Source of the DNA: Myotis daubentonii | Lineage: Eukaryota; Chordata; Mammalia; Chiroptera; Vespertilionidae | DNA: 64,000 nucleotides | Assembly (NCBI RefSeq): GCF_963259705.1 | Contig: NC_081840.1 | Coordinates: 114,238,074-114,302,073, forward strand | Direction: 5' to 3' | Shown here: piece after piece, positions 42,150 to 51,810 of the stretch | Layout: every line of letters begins with the position of its first letter | Position numbering within the stretch: the first letter of the stretch is position 1 | Notes under the pieces: model-generated | Databases searched by the model: none | Told to the model about the DNA's origin: nothing | Seen by the model: the letters and a program-made list of their open reading frames with translations, nothing else | Made by a program: the position numbers and the translations under genes

Positions 42150-42835
42150 CACAGTCTATTTCCAGAAGAGCTGTAATTCGGGCTTCAAACAACCTATGAT
42201 TTACATCCCGGACGGTGTAAAAGATATTGTGCTGAGCCTTCTGAGTGTGCTCTGTGTGTTTGTATAAATCTCCCCACTCAAAATATCTCCCACAGTTGAC
42301 TGACAGCCCGTGTAATTTAGCAGAAGGCTAAAAATTAAAATCTTTGAGCTTGCTGAGGGAGTGAAAGAATACAGTAACACTGTGTCACCCGCCCCCTCAC
42401 CCAGGCCCGGGCTCAGCAGATGCCAGGGCTGTTCATTTTGGAGACAGAACAAAATATTTGTATTTAGATTTATTAAGTCATTATTCCACCATTTGTTCCA
42501 ATGTGCTTTAATAAAATCAGATCTCATCTCTGTTTTGAAAGTATTACCTGATTTACATAAGCCGGTCCCAGCCCTAATTACGGCTTCCTTCGGTGTCTTT
42601 TCATTCTGAGGGAGGTTTGCTCCCCCCTTCTGTTTTTGTCGCCTGCCTTTATGGCCCATATGTCTGCCTTGAGATAGTAGAATCTTCAACCTATAAATAG
42701 ATGGTTCAGAGCAGCCCCGCTGCCAGTTATCTGTCCACACATCAACATTTCCATAATTGCAACAGTGAATGTGTAATCTCTTTAATCACACGTTCCAGTC
42801 TGAAAACTGGATTGAGTTTCATAAATTGTATAATT
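42150..42835. promoter_or_regulatory. Candidate conserved non-coding element / enhancer
   Basis: About 690 bp of unique DNA with no repeat identity and evenly mixed composition. It holds a MEF2-type decamer CTATAAATAG (42691-42700), a homeodomain core TAATTA (42575-42580) and CATAATTGCAAC near 42752. The texture is that of deeply conserved developmental enhancers. Conservation cannot be tested here, so the call is inference. A 179-codon minus-strand frame (42201-42740) matches no family I know and is probably chance. Confidence 0.4.
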
Positions 42836-43014
42836 TGAGGCTTTCCTGAGCTAACGGCTGGACGAGTCGGCTACTTTGGGTTGTCCGGGGCCTGGCTAAG
42901 CCCCTGAGCCCGACCAGGACAGCGTAACAACACAGACCTGAGGCAGGCCCTTGGCTGTGGTGAATGGCAGTGCCACCTTCATTCTGAGATGAGGAATATG
43001 AGAAGCACAACTTT

Positions 43015-43240
43015 CTGAACCCTGTTATGAGCCAGGCACTTTGCACATGCTCTATTTATTTTTCATTCTATTTACCTTATTAGGGGAAAATACCATAAAC
43101 ACTCCCAGTGTACAGGTGACAACACGAAGTCTCCGGGAGGCTAAGTGAGCTTCCAAGGCCCACACAGCAAGTAGCTGAGGCTCAGATGCAAGCGTGAGAC
43201 TCCATGTCACTTCCAGTGAAGCAGCTTTCGCCTCTAACAT
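43015..43240 (+). repeat. MIR relic, near full length
   Basis: GAGCCAGGCACTTTGCACAT, 'gtgtacaggtgacaacacgaag' and 'ccaaggcccacacagcaagtagctgagg' follow MIR order. Confidence 0.87.
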
Positions 43241-43334
43241 GACACAGTTGAAGGCATCAGTGTATTCCTTTTCTTTGTTCCTCCAAAATGCCTTCATTTC
43301 TGTCATTTTAGCTGATCCCCAGCACCAACGGAAG

Positions 43335-43462
43335 AGGTCTTTATCGATAATAAAACGGAGACTGAGAGGGTAAGTACACCGTCCTGGCTCACACAGTCTC
43401 TGAAGACAGAACTGGGATTCGAATCTAGAATGATTCCCAAACTTGTGTGTGCTCTTCTGGAA
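43335..43462 (+). repeat. MIR relic
   Basis: ATCGATAATAAAACGGAGAC, 'cacacagtctctgaagacagaactgggattcgaatc' follow the MIR 3' half. Confidence 0.75.
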
Positions 43463-44020
43463 TCCTCCACAGCCCAGGTGCTGTCTGGGGGGTCATTCCC
43501 TCTTCTTTCAGAGCTTTGTTTTCTTTGCCAGCATCTCAGAAGGATGCTGTAATTGGACTGGGGTCAGTGCACTGATCCCTGGGGGAAGGAGGAGAGAGAA
43601 GAGGGCAGACCTTCTGCCAGTTCCCCCTAGATCTCCCGTGGGGACAACTCTCTCCCAGGCCTGGTGGGAGCTCAAGGAAATTGCTTCCGAAGACTGCAGA
43701 GGAGCTTCTGGAAAAATGGCTGCTTTTGTTTTGCATTACAAGCTTTCTCTGGGCAATGTTATTCATGCTCAAGGTCTCTGGAGTGGGGAGGAAGCTGATG
43801 ACACCCTGATAAATGGACTGGTCCCCACAGACCAATGCCAGCTCTGGTGGTGCCCGGTAATTGCATAGCCTTGCAAAGTTTCAGATGTTTATTAGCTGAT
43901 TTAAATTGAGTGCTAATCATATGATGGCCTGTTACCAGGATGTTCCCTCAGGCCTCCCTCCCCCCGCCTCCCTCGCTCCCTCCTTCTCTCTCTTTCTCTC
44001 AGAAGGAGTCATCAAATCGA
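43463..44020. promoter_or_regulatory. Unique stretch, candidate conserved element at 43.68-43.94 kb
   Basis: Unique DNA. The segment at 43730-43930 (GTTTTGCATTACAAGC, CGGTAATTGCATAGCC, TGATTTAAATTGAGTGC) is AT-leaning with homeodomain-like words. A pyrimidine-rich run follows at 43945-44000. The 141-codon frame across it has no known relatives. Confidence 0.3.
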
Positions 44021-44133
44021 ATACCTTTGACTTTTCCAGATGAGGAAACTAACATTAAGAAAAGGGAAGAGTCTTGCCCAAGGTCATAAGTACACCCTGA
44101 GTGCTTTCTGTGGTGGTGCTGAGCTGCATGCAT

Positions 44134-44135
<2 letters not shown>

Positions 44136-44175
<40 letters not shown>
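44136..44175. repeat. (CA)20 microsatellite
   Basis: Forty bases of uninterrupted CA, following a MIR-like segment (44035-44110). Confidence 0.97.
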
Positions 44176-44178
<3 letters not shown>

Positions 44179-44231
44179 CTCCCACACTCCCATCTCTACC
44201 GTCATTAGCTGGGTCACCAAGCTCCTTTCCC

Positions 44232-44402
44232 TGTCAGTGCTACTCCAGTGTGGCCCACAGACCGACAGGAGCATCAGCAGCACTTGGTTTAAAGTGCAGA
44301 TCCCCGGGCCCCAGCACAGCCCTACAGAGCCATAACCTGGGGGTGGGGGCACTCTGTGTTTGAACCGGCCCTTGGGTGTTTCCGTGCTCGCCTGAATCTG
44401 AG
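44232..44402 (-). mobile_element. MER5A-like hAT-Charlie relic
   Basis: CCAGTGTGGCCCACAGACCG, 'gatccccgggccccagcacag', GGGGGTGGGGGCACTCTGTG are in MER5A complement order. Confidence 0.75.
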
Positions 44403-44459
44403 AATTAAGGGTCCAGATCCAGCCCAGCCCTGCAGCTCCTTCCCAGGTGGAGGCTCACC

Positions 44460-44930
44460 CACCTGATGGTTCAGACCCAACTCAAACATTTATACGCAGT
44501 CACAGCTTTCCTTCACCTTCCTCAGGCAGAGCTACTTCCCCCACCTCAGGTCTTCTGTGGCTCTTGGAAAAATAATGCTTCCTACATACCACTGGCAGGC
44601 GCCACGGCTGCTGGGATGCCTGGGCACAGCAGGCACACAATGCATATGTGTGCTCAAGTCCAATCACACTGACCACTGGGTCCCCAAGGACCAGCTCCAT
44701 GGCAAACACAATGGTTGTTCTAAACCCCAAAAGGAAACTTCATCATTTACAACCAGCAGGGCTCCCTTCACTCTTTTTCCCTGGGGCTCCTGAGGGCTGG
44801 CCCCAAGGTCACCTCTCCTCCCCTGGTTTTCTCCAGTGCCAACCTGCATCTGCTCTGGCCAAGACCATCCTATTGAGATACATCAGGCTTGGGCCTAACA
44901 CATTAGTCATTCCCTGGTGACAGCTCAGCT
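44460..44930 (+). mobile_element. L2 LINE 3' region
   Basis: CTGATGGTTCAGACCCAACT, 'gctttccttcaccttcctcaggcag' and a later 'cacacaatgcatatgtgtg' region fit a sense L2. The right end is unclear. Confidence 0.5.
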
Positions 44931-45525
44931 CAGCCCGGGAAGAGGCCTGTGGTGTGGCCTCCTGCAGTCCTCCTGACCCGGAGCAGGGGAGCTTGTCCAG
45001 GACTCACAAGCTGGCTCTCTTGGTGAGGAAGGGCCCTCCCTACTGTGAGGAATGGCCAAGCAGTTTGGGAGAGTCGGACCCCGGAGGTTCCCTGGGAGGC
45101 CTTCCCATAGCAGGCTGGTTTTCTCCACGCCCCACAAGGCGCCCCTCCTCCAGGAGGCAGGAGAGGTGCCTTATCTCACATGCCCCTTCCCACACCCCAG
45201 AAAGCTCATATTCTTGGCGCCTCAGGATGTCAGTATCATCCTTGGTTACCCCGGGATTGAGACTCACCTGCCTGAGAACAGCTGGCCTCAGACACCTTGG
45301 CCAGTTTCACATCCAGAAACCAAGTCATGAAGCTGAAATCCCTTTCCAACCCCGAGCAACCCCTCCTCCTCACCCAGTGGCTCCCTACGGCCTCGGGATC
45401 TTTGAACCTGCTCTTTGCTCTCCACTGGTCCTCTCCCCTATGAAGCATTCCAAACCCAAATCCACGAACTAGTAGCCGATGTGGCTGGGAGTGGGATGGG
45501 GAAAGAGGACAGCTGTCCAATGCAA
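44931..45525. other. Non-repetitive stretch, no gene seen
   Basis: A 172-codon plus-strand frame crosses it, but it shows no domain, no splice context and a composition driven by local G+C. Confidence 0.4.
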
Positions 45526-45650
45526 TGGTGTGGGAAAATAAAAGATAATAAAAATCAGCATTCTATCATTAACATGCTGTGTGACTGTGAGTGGGTCTCT
45601 TTCCCAATCTGAGTCTTGCAAATAAAAGGCTTGGAATCTATATTGCTGCC
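45526..45650 (-). repeat. MIR relic, antisense
   Basis: GCTGTGTGACTGTGAGTGGG with the following 'tctctttcccaatctgagtc' resembles MIR complement. Confidence 0.6.
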
Positions 45651-46391
45651 ATACCCTCCTCCAATCATGGAAAATAATTTAGTGGTTTGTATGTTTGTGC
45701 GCATGCACACGTGTGGTTCCTCCAAGCACAACTGGGCCCATTTAACCAGATTCTGCTTCGTGTTCTTTTCTTTGAGGCCCAGAGATGTGTGTGACCTGAT
45801 CAATGCGCGGCCTCAGGACTTCCCGGGGCACGCGCTGGAGCGGTCCTCCACTGTGACCCAGCTTCCTCCCCCGATGGGCCGGTGCCTAAGAACAATGAGC
45901 CGAGTGTCCCTTTGTCTCAAGGATCACTCCCTCCCTGTGTGCTCTGCAGGACTATCCTCGCCAAAGGCTTAGAGGACACCCTGCGGGAGAAACTGCGTCA
46001 CCAGGGCACTCTCTGGAGGCTTGGATGGCAGATAACAGATCTGTTGGTTTCTCTGCAAGTCCAGCCAGAGCGGGGTCCTGTTACCATGCCTCTGAGCTGG
46101 ACACAGCACCCTGGAATGTGAACCGCATGAGCGGTGAGGTTTCCTGTTGACACTTGTCCCAGAGAGATGGTCCCTGGCTCAGGCTCTCAGGTTGCACAAC
46201 ACCTGGAGCAGGTTGGCTCTCCCAGGAGCTCCTGGTGCCGGAGGGGAGGGAGGCCTTCGTGCCTGCAGGGTCCGGCCTGCCCTGCCCTCTGCCCACTGCC
46301 CTGCCTGGGGTGGAGGGTATGATTCCTGACAGGTTTGTGGGTGGTTGGAACATGACCTGGTCCCTCTCCAGGCCCCTCCCCTGGCCCTCTT

Positions 46392-46393
<2 letters not shown>
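45651..46393. other. Non-repetitive stretch, no gene seen
   Basis: Unique, moderately G+C-rich. 45790-45870 has several CpGs but does not make an island. No gene is supported. Confidence 0.4.
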
Positions 46394-46446
<53 letters not shown>

Positions 46447-46449
46447 GAA
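46394..46449. repeat. (GT)21 microsatellite with (GA)n end
   Basis: Uninterrupted GT from about 46394 to 46436, followed by AGAGAGAGAGG. Alternating purine-pyrimidine sequence can adopt Z-DNA. Confidence 0.97.
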
Positions 46450-48118
46450 GGGGAGGGGGGCTGCTCTGAAGGCCTGAAGCAGAGGCAACAGTGACCTAAA
46501 CCAGACTGCTGCCCCTCCTCAGAGAAAAGCCAAGAGCAGGGCAGCTAATGAACACCAGCCCTGCTGTGCCCCACAGCTTAAGAGTTTTCCATATTCCCTT
46601 CCACTCCCACCACGTAACTGAGAGGAAAGATGAAATGAATGACCTGCCCTGCACTGGAACCCATGCTTGTCTTTTTCCAGAGTCCAGGGCCCTGACCTCT
46701 GATCCAACGCCCTGTCCGCAAGGCCGGGTGCCAGCCTGCACTCCCTCGTGGGCTGACACTATGCCAGCATGCTTGAGCGCACTAATGCGAGGGCAGCCGC
46801 GTCTAGAGAGAGCCCAGCTAACTTCAAGGCATGCTGAGGTTGTTGGCCCGGGCTGGGAACTGCTCCGCCTTCCAGCCCTCGGTGGTGGCTGTGTTCAGCT
46901 GGGCGGGTGACTCAGCAGCCCTTGTTCCCACATATCTGGGAGGTTGAGCCTTCTCCCCTGGGTGTCGGCTTGGCTCTGTCAGCCCATCTCGGGGTGCCGT
47001 GGCAGCCAGCCTCCCGTCAGCGCGTCACTGGGCCTTGGACCAGCCTTCCCAGCCCAGTCACAGGGCCTGGCCTCCTTCTCAGCCCACTGCCTCTCCCATG
47101 AGATCGGAAGGCCACTTCTAAATTCCTCTGGCCACCTCAGCCCTCCCCTGGCCAGACTGTGGTGATTTCCTTGGCATCACTCCCAGAGCCCCTGTGCTGC
47201 CCCCTTAAGGAGCTCATCTCCCAGAGCAAACAGCTTGCCTGCCAGGCCCAAGGGCCCCGGCTCTTTTAGAACAAGTTCTGTGGTGTGTGTGAAGGGAAGA
47301 GGCATGAAACCAAGGAGGGAAGTGGATCTTGGCTGGACTTTCAAACGGGATGTGTGGGACGGGACGCAAGATACAGTTAGGCCGTGCAGGTAGGGTACAA
47401 GACCATCTGCTCAAGTCCAAGAGAAACACCGCGCCACAGGCTCGGGCTCCAGCCCAGGAGGCGGCGTGTGGGAGTGCGGGAGCACTGTGAGCGTGAGCGA
47501 GGCCATCAGCTCTCGGATCCTAAGTCCACACCTGTAAAAAGTGGGCATGACCACGCCTGCCGGCCAGCACGTAGCACACAACACACACAAGCCTTCTTAT
47601 AAAGGGTCTGGCTGCAGGAGGCCTGCTCCAAAGTGCTCCGGACATGGGTGTGAGTCCGGCAATACTGGTGCAATCTTTGATTGCTCTCATTTCACATTCA
47701 TCATCCTGGGATCCTGTGGGAAAGGACCTCTCAGGTACTTTGAAACGGCACCGTGCACTGCACTTGCTGGCTGCTGCTCCCCTCCTTCCGAGCAGCTCCT
47801 CGGGGAGCAGAGCAGACGTACCCCACTCCCCTCACACACACACCTGACCCACCAGGAGCTGAAGATTGGAAACAGGATGTACCTTGCTGACAATCATTCC
47901 ACAGCTTAGGATGACTGAAGAAACCAGCTTTGTTGAGTACTAAGTATGTGCCAGCCATGGGTGGCTCTTGAGGACACTGAGGTGCATAGCACGTTATCCT
48001 GCCAAATAAGGCCCATGCGGAAGAAGTGGGGAGACGTGGGGGGAGTGCCAATGACCTCCGTCCCAGACAGATGGACAGTAAGCTGTAGATGAGGTGTGGA
48101 CACCTCACTGACAGGACC
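46450..48118. other. Long stretch without recognised gene or repeat
   Basis: G+C-rich unique DNA. A MIR- or L2-like tail is possible at 47930-48010 (GTTGAGTACTAAGTATGTGCC). Several overlapping short frames exist, none with a family signature. Confidence 0.4.
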
Positions 48119-48119
48119 T

Positions 48120-48240
48120 GTTTCAGTGAGGAATCAGTGCTCTTCGGGAGGATCCTAGGGGCTTCATGGAGGATGGATTGGGGCTCTGAAGGATGAGCAG
48201 GAGTTTGCAGGGTATTCAGGGAGAGAGAGGCCCCTGCCTG
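48120..48240 (-). mobile_element. L2 LINE fragment, antisense
   Basis: 'tcatggaggatggattggggctctgaaggatgagcaggagtttgc' matches a well-conserved stretch of the L2 complement. Confidence 0.7.
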
Positions 48241-48585
48241 GGCTGACCAGCAGGCTAGGAGCTCTTCCGGAGCATCCCACGTGTGACATCAAAGCTGTTG
48301 GGAGACCCCGTGAGGCATTGAGACACATGCACTGAGGGACATGTGCTCATCCTGGGACCCAGGCCTCTGCCTTCCAGGAATTGGTTGGGCAAGACAAGAC
48401 TCACCCCCGGCATATTTAGAGAGCAGTACTTGCCAGCGGGGCTCCAACAGTGGATGTGGCCCATGAGGTCTGATTTCACTTCACTCCCCAGGTAACTGCA
48501 GACCCCTCCACAAGCAGACATACATACACAATTTGCACATCATTTCCAGGGTCTCAATGACATTTCCCAATGCCATCTCCATTGC
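48241..48585. other. Unassigned stretch
   Basis: Nothing recognised. Confidence 0.35.
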
Positions 48586-48587
48586 TG

Positions 48588-48715
48588 AACCCCTTATGGC
48601 CCCGCTCCTGCATTCTGCAGATAAGGAAACTGAGGCAGAGGTCAAATGTAACTTACCAGAGGTCCACATGAGTCACAGCAGAACCAGGCCTAGACTCCTG
48701 GCTTCTGCCTCAGGG
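48588..48715 (+). repeat. MIR relic
   Basis: CTGCAGATAAGGAAACTGAG with 'gcagaggtcaaatgtaacttaccagagg' and a diverged 3' part match MIR. Confidence 0.78.
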
Positions 48716-49024
48716 TTCTCCCATAGGCACCCTGCTGCTGCCACCTGCTTCATATATATCCCTGCCCAGCTGCCGTTCTCAGGGTCCTGCCTTGTGATGA
48801 AGGGAATGAGTGATAGCCTATTCCCAACCTGCAACTCCTCTCTTAGCAAAACTTTACCTTCTCATTTCATCCCCCATACACAGTCCTGCTGGTTCTCTGC
48901 CTCCTGGTGGCCCATCTCTGTGGCAGGCCCCCACCGTGCACCCACTCAACCAACCCCTGCAGGCGCATCCTCATCCCCGGCTGCCCCTGCTCACCCTCCA
49001 CAGCCACCCGCTGCCTGGATTTGA

Positions 49025-49345
49025 CTCTCACTCAAATTCAGTCCTTTCTCTTACAGCCAAGAGTCCAGGCCCTCCCCACCTCCCACTGGGGCTGTGACCA
49101 CAGCCAGAAAAATATTTCTAAAGCATACAAACATGTTGCTTTTCTGCTGAAAACCTTGCACAGATCCCCTGTGGCCTTAAAAATTAAGTTCAACCTCTTG
49201 GTCTACAAAGCCCCACATGGCTGACACCATCTCCAGTGTTAGGATCCCCTCCTGCCTCCTGCCCACTCCCTTCTTGGCACCAGTCGGGCAGATGCTCCAC
49301 ACTCCCAACAGCTTCTAGAACATTTGTTCCCACTGGTCTTTCTAT
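49025..49345 (+). mobile_element. L2 LINE 3' region
   Basis: 'ttgcttttctgctgaaaaccttgcac', 'aaaattaagttcaacctcttggtctacaaagccccacatgg' and a 'cactcccttcttggcacc' region are sense L2 landmarks. An 'aatggcttcccat' equivalent is diverged. Confidence 0.8.
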
Positions 49346-49660
49346 CCCGAGGAATTAGATGTGCTTGGGCCAGCCGAGTGCCCTTTGGCCTCAAGGTTTG
49401 CTTGCATGCTTGCTTTTTAAATTCAGTTCCCTCTTGACAGAAATTTTCCCAAAGGGCCGGGTCCCATTTTCCCACTTCTGAACTTTTGAAAACCCCTTAC
49501 ACATAAGAGAATCATTTGTAAACATCCTTCCATAGTGGTTTCCTTACATAGGCTGACACAACTTTTTATGTATGGGTACTTCTAAGGTCTGAAATTAAAA
49601 TTAGGAGAAAGGGTCAATATAGCAATGGGCACTGGCCCATTTGCTGAATAAATAAATACT
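49346..49660. other. Unassigned stretch, possibly decayed L2
   Basis: It continues the L2 landscape with weak similarity. AT-rich toward the SINE. Confidence 0.35.
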
Positions 49661-49669
49661 GTAATCAAG

Positions 49670-49907
49670 CCCTAACTGGTTTGGCTCAGTGGATAGAGTG
49701 TTGGCCTGCAGACTGACAGGTCCCAGGTTTGATTCCGGTCAAGGGCATGTACCTTGGTTGTGGGCACATCCCCAGTAGCGGGTGTGCAGGAGGCAGCTGA
49801 TCGATGTTTCTCTCTCATCGATGTTTCTAACTCTCTATCCCTCACCCTTCCTCTGTAAAGAAAATCAATAAAATATATATATTTTTAAAATGTTTAAAAA
49901 AAAATCA
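49670..49907 (+). mobile_element. Ves SINE, full length
   Basis: CCCTAACTGGTTTGGCTCAG, GGTTTGATTCCGGTCAAGGG (near-perfect B box), CTGATCGATGTTTCTCTCTC and a long AATAAAATATATATAT tail with A-runs. Short flanking duplications TAATCAAG lie at 49662-49669 and 49908-49915. Confidence 0.96.
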
Positions 49908-50284
49908 TAATCAAGAAGTTCAACCCATAAATTCAACAGGACAAAGGGCTGATATTCAAAGTCCCAGACAGTTCAGAGTTGGAGGAATAATCAACACAGC
50001 TGAGATGTGCTGTCAATCAGGCAGATGAGAACCTGGGATTCCCCACCCCCACCCCCGCAGCCCTGCACAGCCACATTCCCAGCTCTCCTAACTGGATTTT
50101 CAACTTTCTAGAACAGTGGCTCCCTGTCTTATGTCTGCAATTTGTAGGATATGATAAGAGACTTGCTTCCAAGTTCAAAAGGGACTGAACATTATAAACA
50201 GTGTCAAAGAGAATCCCTTTTTTCGTTAGGGAGGCGATATATGGTAGGAGATGAGAGAACCTGTAAGTCAGACCAGCAGAAGGG

Positions 50285-50462
50285 GATCCCAGGGCCACCT
50301 TTGGATCAAACTGCATTAACTTCTCCATCCTTAGTGTCATCTGCACAGTAGGGGTATAATGGACTCACCTCCTTGGGCTGTAGTAAATGACATAATGCAA
50401 ATGAGCATCTAGAATGTGCTTAGTAAGTACTACTTGTAGTAGTGATGGTTGCTAATGAAACC
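50285..50462 (-). repeat. MIR relic, antisense
   Basis: 'gtgtcatctgcacagtaggggtataatgg', TGTAGTAAATGACATAATGC and 'agaatgtgcttagtaagtac' are MIR complement in order. Confidence 0.78.
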
Positions 50463-50671
50463 ACCTGTGTGAGCAGGGCAGCTATATCAATATACATTAA
50501 AAATAATTTTTGACAGAATGAGATTATCTCAGCTGTGGAAACAAGTGGTGTAGGCCAGCAACCTAGAACTGTAGCTCAGGAAGGGAGAACTTGACAGAGC
50601 TGAAGCCTACTGGGAGACAAAGGACAGGCACAGTAGACCAGACAGGGGTCCCCCAAAATATCAGGTCCTGC

Positions 50672-50701
50672 CTTGGCCAGTGTAGCTCAGTTGGATAGAG
50701 G
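50672..50701 (+). mobile_element. Ves-type SINE head fragment
   Basis: TTGGCCAGTGTAGCTCAGTT with GGATAGAG is a tRNA-like SINE head of about 30 bp, with no B box or body after it. It lies 100 bp before a full reverse-oriented SINE. Confidence 0.6.
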
Positions 50702-50803
50702 GAGACTGAAGTTGAATTGTGAGGCAGGCCTGACAAAGCCTCACCCAGTCAGGCAGAGAGTTGTACGGTATCCAGGGGTAGCCAGGACCTTCCCCTTCCA
50801 TTT

Positions 50804-51049
50804 TTTTTTTTAATCCTCACCTGAGGATGTTTTTCCATTGACTTTTAGAGAAAGTGGAAGAGAGAAGGAAAGACGGAGAGAAATATCAATGTGAGAGAAA
50901 CATCAACTGTCTGCCTCCTGCATGAGCCTCAACCAGGGACCGGGCCAGGGAGGAGCCTGCAACCTGACAGTGCCCCTGACCGGAGTCAAACCCGGGACCC
51001 TCAGTCCGCAGGTTGGCGCTCTATCCACTGAGCCAAAAGGGCTAGGGTG
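50804..51049 (-). mobile_element. Longer Ves subfamily SINE, reverse orientation
   Basis: A variant with an extra palindromic ATCCTCACCTGAGGAT (50813-50828) near the tail. It continues CCATTGACTTTTAGAGAAAG, the purine block, then head complement GTCAAACCCGGGACCCTCAG and CTATCCACTGAGCCAAAAGG. Duplications CCTTCCAT lie before (50794) and after (51050) it. It is probably an older bat subfamily than the short Ves copies. Confidence 0.94.
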
Positions 51050-51360
51050 CCTTCCATCTTGCTTAGTCACCAGGTACAGGCTGCCCTGGGGAAGGCATGA
51101 CCTGGGCGAGGCGGGTCTCCGCGGTGAGGCAGACACTGCAAGAGCTGTCAGCTAGCGACCACCTGCAGACCCCATCCCTGCAGCTGGGCAGGCGGGCCTT
51201 CCTGGAAAGAGGGCCGTGGCCTGTGTGGACCACAGCTCAGCGTTACCACCCGTTCTGCAAACAAAGGTTCGTCTCAGCGGGGCCGCGATGGCTTGCCAAA
51301 CTGCGGCCCCACCCTGCGGAGTGGCCAAAACCCTCCACACCCAGAGTGGGATCTGTGGCC
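51050..51360. other. Non-repetitive G+C-rich stretch
   Basis: No gene or repeat is recognised. It has scattered CpGs (CGGGTCTCCGCGGTGAGG) but is too short and sparse for an island. Confidence 0.4.
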
Positions 51361-51364
51361 CCGT

Positions 51365-51462
51365 AGCCTGGACAGCACTTGGGAATCTGTTGGGAATGCA
51401 GACTCTGTTTTGGGCCCCACATTCCCTTTGGGGAGCAGGCTCCACATCAGCAGTCAGAGGGC
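51365..51462 (-). mobile_element. MER5A-like hAT relic, partial
   Basis: CACTTGGGAATCTGTTGGGA with a following 'atgcagactctgttttgggccccac' matches part of the MER5A complement. Confidence 0.65.
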
Positions 51463-51469
51463 TGCAGGA

Positions 51470-51640
51470 GCCAAATCGAGCCGTGTCCGTTTTTGTACAG
51501 CCTTTGAACGAAGCCTGAGTTTTGCATCTTTTACAAAGAATTTGTGACAGAAACTATATGGCCTAAAAAGCCTAAAATATGTACAGTGTGGCCTTTTGCA
51601 GAAAACATTCTTCAACCTCTGCTCTAGAACGCCGCCGGAG
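51470..51640 (-). mobile_element. Ancient hAT-like relic, reverse copy
   Basis: 'gaatttgtgacagaaactatatggcc', TAAAAAGCCTAAAATATGTA with CAGTGTGGCCTTTTGCAGAA are the complement of the element at 23243-23456, a second copy of the same family. Confidence 0.75.
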
Positions 51641-51659
51641 CAAGGGATGAAGTGGTAGA

Positions 51660-51810
51660 GGTCTTTCTTAGAAGATGCTCCTACTGTTTCCTGACTTGTT
51701 TTCCTCTCTGCTTCCTCCTTCTTCTCTTCCCCCCACTTTCTCCTTTGATTTCCTCCTCTCTCCTCCTGCCTTCTGCCTTCTCTCTCCCCCTCACTCTTCT
51801 CTCTGTTGTA
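51660..51810. repeat. CT-rich polypyrimidine tract
   Basis: About 150 bp of nearly pure C and T in the plus strand (TTCCTCCTTCTTCTCTTCCC and similar). It can form triplex H-DNA. Confidence 0.8.

Noticed and set aside
42201..42740. 179-codon minus-strand open frame
   Set aside because: No family resemblance, no splice or promoter evidence. It overlaps a better-supported candidate non-coding element.
44954..45472. 172-codon plus-strand open frame
   Set aside because: G+C-rich DNA has few stop codons. No conserved motif and no neighbouring exon.
45780..45860. Possible exon in CpG-containing sequence
   Set aside because: The frame is short, splice signals are unconvincing, and CpG density is too low and local for an island.
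48533..49024. 163-codon plus-strand open frame
   Set aside because: It passes through a MIR relic into proline/serine-rich pyrimidine sequence. Looks incidental.
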